Shown: positions 1 to 7,892 of the stretch, one piece after another
Numbering within the stretch: position 1 is the stretch's first letter
Layout of the letters: each line of letters begins with the position of its first letter
DNA from: Agathobaculum sp.
GTDB lineage: Bacteria > Bacillota > Clostridia > Oscillospirales > Butyricicoccaceae
Assembly: GCF_022775115.1 (NCBI RefSeq)
Contig: NZ_JALFLA010000032.1
Span: 1-40,271, forward strand
DNA: 40,271 nucleotides
Direction of reading: 5' to 3'
The notes under the pieces: generated by a model
Databases searched by the model: none
The model's input: the letters and a program-made list of their open reading frames with translations, nothing else
What the model was told of the DNA's origin: nothing
Made by a program: the position numbers and the translations under genes

Positions 1-60
1 ATACTGGATAAAATTCGATCCAATAAAACCGGCACCACCGGTCACAAGAATATTTTTCAC
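1..60 (-). CDS. rmlB: dTDP-glucose 4,6-dehydratase, N-terminal fragment
   Basis: Only the first 20 codons are in the window; the gene runs off the left edge. The translation from a GTG start at position 60 holds the Rossmann NAD-binding motif [12 protein letters not shown], typical of the extended SDR enzyme RmlB. The GTG overlaps the rmlA stop codon (GTGA), so the two are translationally coupled. RmlB converts dTDP-glucose to dTDP-4-keto-6-deoxyglucose, the precursor of all dTDP-deoxysugars. Another extended SDR is possible from so short a fragment, but adjacency to rmlA makes RmlB the best call. Confidence 0.75.
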   Translation of the reverse strand, partial: MKNILVTGGAGFIGSNFIQY

Positions 61-929
61 AGCTTGTCCTCCGCGATCATCAGCAGATATTGTCCGTATT
101 CGGTCTTTCTCATCGGCTCAGCCAGTGCAAGCAGCTGCTCCCGGTCGATATACCGGCAGCGGTAGGCGATCTCCTCGATGCAGGAGATATACAGACCCTG
201 ACGCTTTTGAATGATGGATACAAAGCGCGCAGCCTCAAGCAATCCGTCGTATGTACCCGTGTCCAACCACGCCATGCCGCGCGGGAACAGCTTGACCTTC
301 AGTGCACCGCGCGCCAGATATGCGTTATTCACCGCCGTAATCTCAAGCTCGCCGCGGGCGGACGGCTTGACCTGCCTTGCAATCTCCACAACCTGATTGT
401 CATAAAAATACAGGCCGGGTACTGCGTAATGGGATTTCGGGTGCGTAGGTTTTTCCTCGATCGAGAGCACCTTACCGCTCGGGTCAAATTCCACCACGCC
501 AAAGCTCGTTGGGTCGCTCACCGGATAGCCGAACACCACCGCGCCTTGCTCTATCTGCGCCGCGTCCGCTAGCAAGGCGGAAAACGCCGCGCCGTAAAAG
601 ATGTTATCCCCCAGCACGAGCGCCACCGCGTCGTCTCCGATAAAGTCCTCTCCGATCAGAAACGCTTCCGCAAGGCCGTTCGGCCGCTCCTGCACCGCGT
701 AAGAGATGCGCAGCCCAAACTGCGCGCCGTCCTGCAGTATCTCCTGAAAAACAGGTACGTCACGTGGCGTGGAAATAATTAAAATATCGCGGATGCCCGC
801 CAGCATAAGTGTGGACAACGGATAATAAATCATCGGCTTGTCGTAAATCGGGAGCGCTTGCTTGGATACACCCGTGGTCAACGGGTACAGCCGCGTACCC
901 GAGCCGCCGGCTAAGATGATGCCCTTCAT
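57..929 (-). CDS. rmlA: Glucose-1-phosphate thymidylyltransferase
   Basis: The 290-residue protein makes dTDP-glucose from glucose 1-phosphate and dTTP, the first step of dTDP-deoxysugar synthesis. It begins [18 protein letters not shown], the nucleotide-binding signature, followed by [17 protein letters not shown] and GDNIFYG, all classical RmlA motifs, and its length is normal for the family. The ATG at 929 was chosen over an upstream in-frame start at 1016 because a GGGGGAGG ribosome-binding site precedes it and the homologous protein begins there. Its start overlaps the stop of the GtrA gene by 4 bases and its stop overlaps the rmlB start. With the 2,3-dehydratase and the reductases upstream it probably feeds a 2,6-dideoxyhexose pathway rather than only rhamnose. 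Confidence 0.95.
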   Translation of the reverse strand: MKGIILAGGSGTRLYPLTTGVSKQALPIYDKPMIYYPLSTLMLAGIRDILIISTPRDVPVFQEILQDGAQFGLRISYAVQERPNGLAEAFLIGEDFIGDDAVALVLGDNIFYGAAFSALLADAAQIEQGAVVFGYPVSDPTSFGVVEFDPSGKVLSIEEKPTHPKSHYAVPGLYFYDNQVVEIARQVKPSARGELEITAVNNAYLARGALKVKLFPRGMAWLDTGTYDGLLEAARFVSIIQKRQGLYISCIEEIAYRCRYIDREQLLALAEPMRKTEYGQYLLMIAEDKL

Positions 930-1327
930 ATCTTTTCCTCCCCCTTGCTTTTTCGAAAGATCACCAACTTGCTGGCCAGATAATTGATGACGATAATGAT
1001 GCCATTGACGACACACTTGGCCAGCATCTCGTCGACTCCCCAGAGCAGCAGCAGATACATACCACCATTATCGATAACCAGCGTACCAATGCGCATTTCC
1101 ATAAATTGTAAAAAGTTTTTCCATGTTCGCCGCGCTCGGAAGACAAACGTGCTGTTTGTCCAATACGCAAACAGAACCGCAACAAAAAACGCAGTGGTAT
1201 TGGCTGGCAGCTTATTCAACCGCAGCCGCAGCAGCTTATAGGTGGCAACATTCACCACAACCGTCAGCACGCCGCAGATCAGATATGCAATGGTCTCCCA
1301 CAACTGCTCCACTCTCTGTTTTTTCAT
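926..1327 (-). CDS. gtrA: GtrA-family membrane protein (putative lipid-linked sugar flippase)
   Basis: This 133-residue protein has four predicted membrane segments and the GtrA-like pattern near the start (residues about 10-30, [17 protein letters not shown]). GtrA-family proteins are proposed to move polyprenyl-phosphate-linked monosaccharides across the membrane for glycosylation outside the cell. A GtrB-type glycosyltransferase (6332-7291) and two GT-C transferases are encoded in the same operon, so a three-part Gtr-like system is likely. The stop overlaps the rmlA start, and its own ATG overlaps the end of glf by 4 bases. The family call is solid; the flippase role and the sugar carried are inferred. 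Confidence 0.85.
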   Translation of the reverse strand: MKKQRVEQLWETIAYLICGVLTVVVNVATYKLLRLRLNKLPANTTAFFVAVLFAYWTNSTFVFRARRTWKNFLQFMEMRIGTLVIDNGGMYLLLLWGVDEMLAKCVVNGIIIVINYLASKLVIFRKSKGEEKI

Positions 1328-2502
1328 GTGGAGCGCTCCAAGAAACGCTTGACGTTTTTGTAATATTCAAGTGCGTGCTCAATGCAGATGTCCATGTTGT
1401 AATACTTAAACTCCGCCAGCCGGCCGCATAGGAACAGATTATCATACTGCCCGGCCTCCTCGAGATAGCGCTGGTAGCGGGCGCTGCTCTCCTCGGTCAC
1501 CACCGGGTAATACGGCGTATTGCCTACTGCTGCCGCCGGGTCGTAGGTGAGCGGATATTCCGTGGCGACCACCGAACCACGCACGGCGCTGTCGTCAGCC
1601 ATGAGCTTTCGGTATTCGGTTTGCCGGGTATACCCGTCCGCCTGAGGATAAGACACGATCTCGCTGGGAAGCACGCTGTCCTGCGCATCATACTGATACC
1701 GGATGTCCAGCGAGCGGTATGGCAGCGCACCGTATTTGCGTCCAAACAGCTCGTCGATCGCGCCTGTGTAGATCAGGCATTCGACCGGCTCGCCATCATA
1801 GCTGATACGGCGGCTGCCGGCGTCCAAGGACAGATGCTCCAAGGCATCGGTATTGGTCTGAACGGTGATATTGGGGTGGTCGAGCATCGTTTCAAACAGT
1901 TTGGTAAAACCTTGCACCGGCAGATACTGAAAATCCTTGTTTAGATACCGCTCGTCATAGCTCATCGCCATGGGAACACGCTCAACAACGTATTTGTCTA
2001 TCTGCTCCGGCTGAAGCCCCCACATTTTGGATGTGTAAGTACGGTAGGCCTTTTCAAACAACAGCGTTCCATACGCGCTGATATCCCGATCCGCATGATC
2101 GACGAGTTCCAAAATCGGCACACGGTCGCGCCCCGCAAAGGCCGCGCGCAGCTTTGCCAGCAGCGGCTCTGCTGCCTTTGCACCGAGCAGCTGCTGCACG
2201 GTCAAAAAGTTGAACGGCAGGCGCACATACTTGCCGTCAATGCAGCTGAGCAGCTTGGTCGTGTGAGGAAAGAGCGCACCGTACTGCTCCAAAAACTCGA
2301 TAATAAAATATTTATCGGTATTCAGAAAATGCGGGCCGTAGCGCTGGATGAGAATGCCCCGCTCGTCCGTTTCATCATACATGTTGCCGCCAACGTGGGC
2401 GCGCTTTTCCACTACCGTGACCGGCCTGTCCAATTCCTCCGCGAGCTTCCGAGCCAGGATACTGCCGGAAAAGCCGCTGCCCACGATTACTACATCTGTC
2501 AC
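1324..2502 (-). CDS. glf: UDP-galactopyranose mutase
   Basis: Flavoenzyme that isomerises UDP-galactopyranose to UDP-galactofuranose in the cytoplasm. The N-terminus has the FAD-binding motif VVIVGSGFSG, then VVEKRAHVGGNMYDE and RYGPHFLNTDKY, characteristic of Glf. The body carries the usual motifs, and the product of about 392 residues matches the family length. The GTG at 2502 is preferred: it lies two bases after the upstream SDR stop with a GGGGGA ribosome-binding site about 7 bases before it. An in-frame ATG at 2535 would add 11 atypical residues and overlap the preceding gene. Its presence suggests galactofuranose in the glycan. No obvious galactofuranosyltransferase is distinguishable among the nearby GT2 enzymes. 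Confidence 0.93.
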   Translation of the reverse strand: MTDVVIVGSGFSGSILARKLAEELDRPVTVVEKRAHVGGNMYDETDERGILIQRYGPHFLNTDKYFIIEFLEQYGALFPHTTKLLSCIDGKYVRLPFNFLTVQQLLGAKAAEPLLAKLRAAFAGRDRVPILELVDHADRDISAYGTLLFEKAYRTYTSKMWGLQPEQIDKYVVERVPMAMSYDERYLNKDFQYLPVQGFTKLFETMLDHPNITVQTNTDALEHLSLDAGSRRISYDGEPVECLIYTGAIDELFGRKYGALPYRSLDIRYQYDAQDSVLPSEIVSYPQADGYTRQTEYRKLMADDSAVRGSVVATEYPLTYDPAAAVGNTPYYPVVTEESSARYQRYLEEAGQYDNLFLCGRLAEFKYYNMDICIEHALEYYKNVKRFLERST

Positions 2503-2504
2503 CG

Positions 2505-3419
2505 TTATATCCCCCAGTCCAACTGCTTGACCCATTCTGCCGTTTCCCGCACCGCCTGTGCAAAATCATATTCCGCCTTGCAGCCTGTATCTTCAAACAG
2601 CTCTTTTGTTGAAATATAACGATAATCTGTCAAAAAAGCATCCGGATATTCTCCAAAGGTCAGCTGCATATTGGGAGCTACCGTATCTCGTGCCTTTTCA
2701 ATGATTTTTCGGAGAGGCCATAAATTGATATGCCCAATATAGTATGTTTTCATATTTCTTCCATGCTCGCCCATCGCTTCAATCAGGCGCACAGCATCAT
2801 TAATGTACAGCCAGTCATTCAGACCATCGCCCTTAACAAGCTTGGGTTTTACATTATGAATAAACATATTCAAAATGCTATTTGTTGAGCGGTGCGAGTA
2901 ATCACCCGGCCCAATAATGTTAGCGAATAATCCTGCATTAAATTCGATCGAATGCTCCATCGCTAGAGTCTTGCACATCATCTCTGCATTCAATTTTGCC
3001 GCAGCATAAATACAAGTTCCTCTCGGCGCGCAAACATTGTGATCTATATGCTCCAGCACCTCAAGCTCTGCAACCGTACCAGCTAAAACAAACTTTTTGC
3101 AGCCTATCTTGGCGGCCTGCACTAATGCTTTGCAGGTTGCCATCGTATTCTTTAATTGTATCTCAAAGTTTGCTGTATCCAACCCATATGCGCCCGACCA
3201 AGCAAAATGATAAAAAATATTGGCCTCTTTAATGTGTTGATGCAGATCATCATAATCGTCAAAGTCTGCTTCTACACAAAATAGCCTCTCCTGTGCAATA
3301 TCCTTTAGTCTTGAAGATTTGCGTACGACGGCTATGACCTGATACCCTTGTAACAGCAAATATTTCGTAAAGGCCTTTCCAATAAACCCTGTCGCACCTG
3401 TTACTACCGCTGTTTTCAT
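2505..3419 (-). CDS. Extended SDR NAD(P)-dependent sugar-nucleotide reductase/epimerase
   Basis: The 304-residue protein has a Rossmann fold with GATGFIG at residues 8-14 and the catalytic pair YxxxK (Y138, K142 in IYAAAK), with a candidate Ser/Thr near residue 115 (AGT). It belongs to the NAD-dependent epimerase/dehydratase superfamily. Its place between an RmlC-like epimerase (4-base overlap at its start) and glf, in a cluster that also holds a 2,3-dehydratase and a 3-ketoreductase, makes it the best candidate for the C4-ketoreductase that completes a dTDP-2,6-dideoxyhexose. It does not look like a standard RmlD, and none is seen in the window. An epimerase or a CDP-sugar reductase remains possible. 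The coding sequence is less GC-rich than rmlA and glf. Confidence 0.8.
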   Translation of the reverse strand: MKTAVVTGATGFIGKAFTKYLLLQGYQVIAVVRKSSRLKDIAQERLFCVEADFDDYDDLHQHIKEANIFYHFAWSGAYGLDTANFEIQLKNTMATCKALVQAAKIGCKKFVLAGTVAELEVLEHIDHNVCAPRGTCIYAAAKLNAEMMCKTLAMEHSIEFNAGLFANIIGPGDYSHRSTNSILNMFIHNVKPKLVKGDGLNDWLYINDAVRLIEAMGEHGRNMKTYYIGHINLWPLRKIIEKARDTVAPNMQLTFGEYPDAFLTDYRYISTKELFEDTGCKAEYDFAQAVRETAEWVKQLDWGI

Positions 3420-3982
3420 TTGGAATTATCCTCCACTGTAAAATTAACATCGCTGTCGCGCAGCCACGGCGCTTTTTCATCAGAGAGAGATAGTATTGGA
3501 TCTGTAATCCCCCATTCGATGCCAATATCCGGATCATTCCATCGTATGGCTTTGACCAATTCCCGGTCATAGTAGTCATCAAATTTATATAGCACCACGG
3601 TGTTCGGCTGCCTTGTCACATAAGCATGTCCGAAGCCGCTTGGCAAATACAGCTGCTTTCTGTTTTCTGCAGACAGAACTTGACTAATCCATTTTTTATA
3701 TGTCGGTGAGTCCTTGCGCAAGTCAATAACAAAATCCAGTACCTCGCCTTGCAGCACACGCACAAGCTTTATCTGAGGATGCGGATTGTTTTGGAAATGG
3801 ATGCCCCGAATCGTTCCAACACACAGATTGCAGCACTCATAATCCACAACAAATCTTGCATCAATGCCGTATTCCTTTAAGGTTTGGTCATTGTATGCTT
3901 CTGTGCTATATCCGCGATTATCATCAAAATAGGTTGGTACAATTAACTTGACACCGGACAATCCCAATTCTTCTACGATCAT
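3416..3982 (-). CDS. rmlC: RmlC-like dTDP-4-keto-6-deoxyhexose 3,5- (or 5-) epimerase
   Basis: The 188-residue cupin enzyme has the RmlC motif RGIHFQ with the conserved base His62, followed by PHPQIKLVRVLQGEV (Lys72) and LPSGFGHAY (His119). The catalytic tyrosine region is LYKFDDYYDRE, with Tyr132. RmlC epimerises C3 and C5 of dTDP-4-keto-6-deoxyglucose; homologues in dideoxysugar pathways act on C5 only. With a 2,3-dehydratase two genes upstream, C3 may already be reduced or deoxygenated next door, so 5-epimerase activity giving an L-sugar is plausible. The start lies one base beyond the stop of the oxidoreductase gene, and the stop overlaps the SDR start (ATGA). The family is certain; the exact specificity is not. 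Confidence 0.88.
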   Translation of the reverse strand: MIVEELGLSGVKLIVPTYFDDNRGYSTEAYNDQTLKEYGIDARFVVDYECCNLCVGTIRGIHFQNNPHPQIKLVRVLQGEVLDFVIDLRKDSPTYKKWISQVLSAENRKQLYLPSGFGHAYVTRQPNTVVLYKFDDYYDRELVKAIRWNDPDIGIEWGITDPILSLSDEKAPWLRDSDVNFTVEDNSK

Positions 3983-3983
3983 T

Positions 3984-4940
3984 TTAATTGCCCTCCACTT
4001 TTATTTGTGTTGTCAAACTGCTTTCCGCTCTTATCCTGTCATTGTGTCCTTTTATGTCTGCACAATCTTGCAGCAGTCCATAAAAATGCTCGATCGAATG
4101 CAGAAATTGGTCGTCTGCCGGTAGCTTCAATACATGCTCATCCGCCGAGGAGCGCAAAATCAGTTCGGGCGCAAAACCGTCTCCCGCCGTGAAAATACGG
4201 GGCGCGATCAACGTCGCTTTGCTGCCCCAGACCTCCAGCTGGCACTGATAAGCGTTATCCATGCCAAAGGACACTTGTGCGCACAGGCCATCCGCATTTT
4301 CCAACACCGCGCAGCCAAACAGATCCACCTCATAGCCGTTCGGCTGCGTCAATTTCGCCTGCGTCACCCGCGCCGTCTCCCCTAACAGCTCAAGCGCCAG
4401 CCGTACCGGATAACCACCGCAATCGAGCAGCGCGCCGCCGCCAAGCGCCTTATTGTAGCGAAAATCGCCTTGCGCACGCTTGGGAAATCCAAATGCCATA
4501 CGATAGAGGCGAATATCACCCAACTCGCCGTCAGCGATCAGCTTTTTGATATGGGCTAACTGGCTGTGATACAAGAACATGTAGTTTTCATGCACCGTTA
4601 GACTCTTTTCCTCCGCAAGGCGCAGCAACTTTTCCGTTTGTTCCAAATCGGTCGTAAACGGTTTTTCCATCAGCAGGTGCTTGCCCGCAAGCAGTACCTT
4701 TTTGCCCCACTCATAGTGCAGCGCCGGTGGCAGCGGCACATAGACCGCGTCAATACTCGTGTCTGCCAACAGCGCGTCATAGCCATCATAGGCTTGTCCG
4801 CCGAAGGCCTCCACAAAGGGCTTGACTTTTTCCGGCATCCGTGAAGCGACTCCAGCGTATGTAAATGCCGTGCATTTTTTCAGTGCGGGCAAAAATCGGC
4901 GAAACGCGATATCCGCCGTGCCCAAAATTCCGATTTTCAT
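3984..4940 (-). CDS. Gfo/Idh/MocA-family oxidoreductase, likely NDP-sugar 3-ketoreductase
   Basis: The 318-residue protein has an N-terminal Rossmann fold (MKIGILGTADIA), the family's catalytic EKP motif at residues 92-94 and the C-terminal-domain signature GGGALLDCGGYPV at 167-179. In deoxysugar clusters such proteins (for example KijD10-type enzymes) reduce the 3-keto group of the unstable diketo product of the 2,3-dehydratase, giving a 4-keto-2,6-dideoxy sugar. The 2,3-dehydratase is the immediate upstream gene (2-base gap) and an RmlC-like epimerase is immediately downstream, which supports that role. The sequence alone cannot say whether the 3-hydroxyl produced is axial or equatorial. 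Confidence 0.85.
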   Translation of the reverse strand: MKIGILGTADIAFRRFLPALKKCTAFTYAGVASRMPEKVKPFVEAFGGQAYDGYDALLADTSIDAVYVPLPPALHYEWGKKVLLAGKHLLMEKPFTTDLEQTEKLLRLAEEKSLTVHENYMFLYHSQLAHIKKLIADGELGDIRLYRMAFGFPKRAQGDFRYNKALGGGALLDCGGYPVRLALELLGETARVTQAKLTQPNGYEVDLFGCAVLENADGLCAQVSFGMDNAYQCQLEVWGSKATLIAPRIFTAGDGFAPELILRSSADEHVLKLPADDQFLHSIEHFYGLLQDCADIKGHNDRIRAESSLTTQIKVEGN

Positions 4941-4942
4941 CT

Positions 4943-6328
4943 TTAAGCCTCCAAGAGCGAAAGCAGGTTGCGCAGCTGAATGTTCAACGTATTATTGACC
5001 TGCATCAAATTGTTAAGCGTTCGGTAATCCAGTAGAAAGCAGTCCTCTGGCAAGGGCGGCAGTTCTTCCGCCACGACACGAATCAAAACATTGCGGTTTT
5101 GCTCATGGTAAAACCGCCCGCCCTCTTCAGACAGCAGATGGTCATACACCACACCTCTCCCGTCAGCCAACCGTTCCGCAAAAAAGCGCTCGACCGCATC
5201 CTCGTGCGGTGCGCGCTCGACCGCCTCGTGCTGCACGGTGGGCCCCAGCTCCACGCCGTCAAAGCAACCCACCTCAGGCGTCGCCCTGACCACGAATTTC
5301 AGCACGCCGTCCACCTCACAGCAAAGCAGCCCGAAGGTCGCCATACCAGTCGCCTCGAACAGCGGCTGCGTCCAGTGCTTTACTTCCCGTCCTTCGATGG
5401 CGATATCGCAGAATACCACTTTGAACGGGTACGGCCGCTTGCAAACCAGCTCGCCGTCCCGCATCTCCCAGTTGGACAGTTCATGCAGTGGCAGCAATTT
5501 TCTGTCTGCTTCCGCAAACATTTTGTAGTTGTTCATATAGTGATATAGTCGGGGCAATGGATTGTCCCCCGATGCCATGAATACCGAGCGGAATAGCGGC
5601 TTGTCCGCAAAGCATTCAGCCAGCTGCAGTAGTGCGCTACGGGAGAGCGGCAGCTTGCAGAACGGAATGCAGGAAAGCACGGTGCGAGTGTCCATATTGA
5701 CCAGATTATCATACCGCATCAGGCACTTTATCTGCCCCAGTGTCATCCAGCGGTGTGACGGCAACACCTCCACATCCTCTTCTGTCCGAACAATAATGTT
5801 GCGGTTGCGCTTTTTATAAAAGCGGGAGGACTGCTCGGACTGTATCTGGTCAACCACAATCTCGTGCGCCGCAGCGTTTTCAAAATACGCAAGATACGGC
5901 GGTTTTGCACCACCATGCTTTTGCGTAAAGTTGCTTTTGGTAGCTTGGATAGTAGGCGATAGCTGAATCTTGTTGACGTTTCCCGGCTCGATCTTGGCCT
6001 GCATCAGAAAGTGCATCACGCCACCGATTTCCCGGCAAAGAATGCCCAGATAACCGATCTCCGATTGAAGGATGATAGGCTGTGCCTGCACCGTTTCACC
6101 GTGCCGCTGCACGAAACCGGTGATCTGAAAAAAGCTCCGGTTCCGGTTACGGATACAGCCCTCTGTTTTATCGTAAAACCAGAAGCCGCTGTCCTCCAGC
6201 GCGACTTTATGTATTTCCACATGAATCGTTTGGTTACGTCTGTCAATCCAATCGAGCAGCTCGTCAAGTGTATGCACGCCGTCTATCCTGCCCCAGCTTT
6301 CTGCAATGGAAAGTAAGGTGTTGCTCAT
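4943..6328 (-). CDS. NDP-hexose 2,3-dehydratase family protein
   Basis: The 461-residue protein resembles dTDP-4-keto-6-deoxyglucose 2,3-dehydratases (EvaA, TylX3, SpnO family), which remove the C2 hydroxyl to start 2-deoxygenation. The sequence shows the twofold internal repeat of that family. The first half has FWFYDKTEGCIRNRNRSFF, a QPIILQSEIGYLGILCREI-type strand and SRFYKKRNRNIIVRT. The second half has matching segments (PLFEATGMATFGLLCCEV and GRFYHEQNRNVLIRV). The length is normal. This is the committing enzyme for a 2,6-dideoxyhexose, a sugar type best known from actinomycete natural products, so its place in a surface-glycan operon is notable. It is tightly packed between gtrB (3-base gap) and the ketoreductase (2-base gap). 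Confidence 0.85.
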   Translation of the reverse strand: MSNTLLSIAESWGRIDGVHTLDELLDWIDRRNQTIHVEIHKVALEDSGFWFYDKTEGCIRNRNRSFFQITGFVQRHGETVQAQPIILQSEIGYLGILCREIGGVMHFLMQAKIEPGNVNKIQLSPTIQATKSNFTQKHGGAKPPYLAYFENAAAHEIVVDQIQSEQSSRFYKKRNRNIIVRTEEDVEVLPSHRWMTLGQIKCLMRYDNLVNMDTRTVLSCIPFCKLPLSRSALLQLAECFADKPLFRSVFMASGDNPLPRLYHYMNNYKMFAEADRKLLPLHELSNWEMRDGELVCKRPYPFKVVFCDIAIEGREVKHWTQPLFEATGMATFGLLCCEVDGVLKFVVRATPEVGCFDGVELGPTVQHEAVERAPHEDAVERFFAERLADGRGVVYDHLLSEEGGRFYHEQNRNVLIRVVAEELPPLPEDCFLLDYRTLNNLMQVNNTLNIQLRNLLSLLEA

Positions 6329-6331
6329 TTG

Positions 6332-7291
6332 TTATGCTTCCTTTTCTCGATCTTCTTCCTCAAAATTCAGCTTTTCCCCTACCACGACGAGCGGCCTGCG
6401 CATAGAGCGGGTGTTGATACTCAATATGTACTCGCCAAGTATGCCGGTAAAAAAGAGCTGCACCGCGCCGATAAAGAACACACCGATGATGATTGTAGCA
6501 GTGCCGTAAGGATAGCTGTTCCAGTTGAGCAGCTTGCTGATAAGGACAAAGACAGCAAACAATGCGCTTACTATACCGAGACCGGCACCCACAAATGTTG
6601 CCAGACGCATTAAAATCTTGGTATAGGACGTGATACCGAGCATAGCCAAATCATAATTTTTCAGAAAATTGGCGCCGGACTTCCCCCGCAGGCTCTCCGC
6701 CTGCTCATAGGGGATAATGCTCATCTCAATGGCCAACTCCGATACGATTCCCTTGAGATAAGGCGCGGGGTCATCCAGTTCTTTCAGCACATCAACAAAG
6801 CTTTTATCATAAAGGCCAAAGCCGTTGAAGTGCTCCAGTTGTCTGGAGTCCGCTAATTTCTCCATCAGCCAGTAATAAAGCTTCCGCATTGAGTACATCA
6901 GAGCATTCTCATGACCCTTTGTCCGCTGACCGATGATGACCTTCTTGCCCTTCTCCCACTCTGCAACCATCTGCGGCAGCAGCTCGGGCGGGTCTTGCAG
7001 ATCGCCGAAGAGCATAAACGTTGCATCTCCTGTTCCATAACGCAGCGCTGCAAACACATTACGGGAAAAACCAAAATTTCGCGCGTTAAACACGGCTTTG
7101 ACATGCTTGTCCGCTGCGCACAGCTTCCGGATCTCCACACGGGTGTTGTCCGGCGAATAATCGTCCACATAGATGATCTCATAGTCGTACTGCGGCAGCT
7201 TCTCTATGAAGATCTTGGTCAGCCGGTCGTACATCTGGCGGACACTCTTTTCCTCCGACCAGCAGGGGATCGTTACACTGATTTTTTTCAT
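6332..7291 (-). CDS. gtrB: GtrB/ArnC-like polyprenyl-phosphate glycosyltransferase (GT2)
   Basis: A 319-residue enzyme with a cytoplasmic GT2 domain (SVTIPCWSEEKSV, IIYVDDYSPDNT, and the FGDLQDPPELLPQM signature) followed by two membrane segments around residues 230-290. Proteins of this shape transfer a sugar from a nucleotide donor to undecaprenyl phosphate on the inner face of the membrane. GtrA (926-1327) would flip the product, and the GT-C proteins encoded upstream would use it outside. The donor cannot be read from the sequence: it could be UDP-glucose, UDP-galactose or the dTDP-dideoxysugar made by the neighbouring genes. The gene is 8 bases from the upstream membrane-protein gene, consistent with one operon. 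Confidence 0.9.
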   Translation of the reverse strand: MKKISVTIPCWSEEKSVRQMYDRLTKIFIEKLPQYDYEIIYVDDYSPDNTRVEIRKLCAADKHVKAVFNARNFGFSRNVFAALRYGTGDATFMLFGDLQDPPELLPQMVAEWEKGKKVIIGQRTKGHENALMYSMRKLYYWLMEKLADSRQLEHFNGFGLYDKSFVDVLKELDDPAPYLKGIVSELAIEMSIIPYEQAESLRGKSGANFLKNYDLAMLGITSYTKILMRLATFVGAGLGIVSALFAVFVLISKLLNWNSYPYGTATIIIGVFFIGAVQLFFTGILGEYILSINTRSMRRPLVVVGEKLNFEEEDREKEA

Positions 7292-7299
7292 ATCTCATC

Positions 7300-7881
7300 T
7301 TACTTTCCGTTTGGATAAATACTGTTTTCATCCGGGACAGGGAAAATGCTTTCGACAAAGCGCATAAGCTTTATCAGTCTCACACCTTTTTCAGTGATCT
7401 GATAGCCGCCGTCCGTCTCCTCCATATTGCCTATGTAGACCTGCTCATCAATCCGTTTCTGGCTTTCCTGCGCGCCTTCGATATATCCCTCAATAAAGCG
7501 GTTTTTGATTTCTTCCGGGGAATAAACGACTGTCGGATGCTCTGCCATATCCGCTAAGGAGAACACAGTATACGAGCGCTCAATCGTCATAGGTCCTAAT
7601 GAAAAAAATAGGCTCATAAAAAGGGTCGCCAACCCAATACACAGCACGCTGCTGGAAAAATTGATACCTCCTACACTTTCTCGTTTTAAAAACACAACTG
7701 CATCCAAAGCAAGCAGCAACATACAACAAAGTGCTGTCAATAATAATAGCCGATAGAGGAATGCTTTTTGCGACGCTAGGAGCGGCGTGCGCAAAAGCAA
7801 TGCAACACCGATTGCTATGAGCAAACATATACCAACAAACCATATGAATGCATAAAATAGTTTAACAATTTCCCTTTTCAT
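7300..7881 (-). CDS. Small membrane protein of unknown function in the Gtr-like cluster
   Basis: A 193-residue protein with three predicted membrane segments (about residues 12-30, 44-66, 76-97), then a roughly 95-residue soluble tail. The tail opens with GPMTIERSYTVFSL, has an acidic stretch (EEIKNRFIEGYIEGAQES) and ends in a part resembling a winged-helix fold (GGYQITEKGVRLIKLMRFV). I do not recognise the family with certainty. It lies between gtrB and a GT-C transferase with gaps of 8 and 11 bases, so it is probably an accessory part of the same glycosylation system, perhaps a scaffold or regulator. Its base composition is AT-rich like the genes upstream. Confidence 0.75.
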   Translation of the reverse strand: MKREIVKLFYAFIWFVGICLLIAIGVALLLRTPLLASQKAFLYRLLLLTALCCMLLLALDAVVFLKRESVGGINFSSSVLCIGLATLFMSLFFSLGPMTIERSYTVFSLADMAEHPTVVYSPEEIKNRFIEGYIEGAQESQKRIDEQVYIGNMEETDGGYQITEKGVRLIKLMRFVESIFPVPDENSIYPNGK

Positions 7882-7892
7882 TATAACTCCTT

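Noticed and set aside
2505-3419. RmlD (dTDP-4-dehydrorhamnose reductase), which would complete a rhamnose pathway
   Set aside because: The protein has an extended-SDR fold but lacks the typical RmlD sequence pattern, and the neighbouring 2,3-dehydratase and 3-ketoreductase have no place in rhamnose synthesis.
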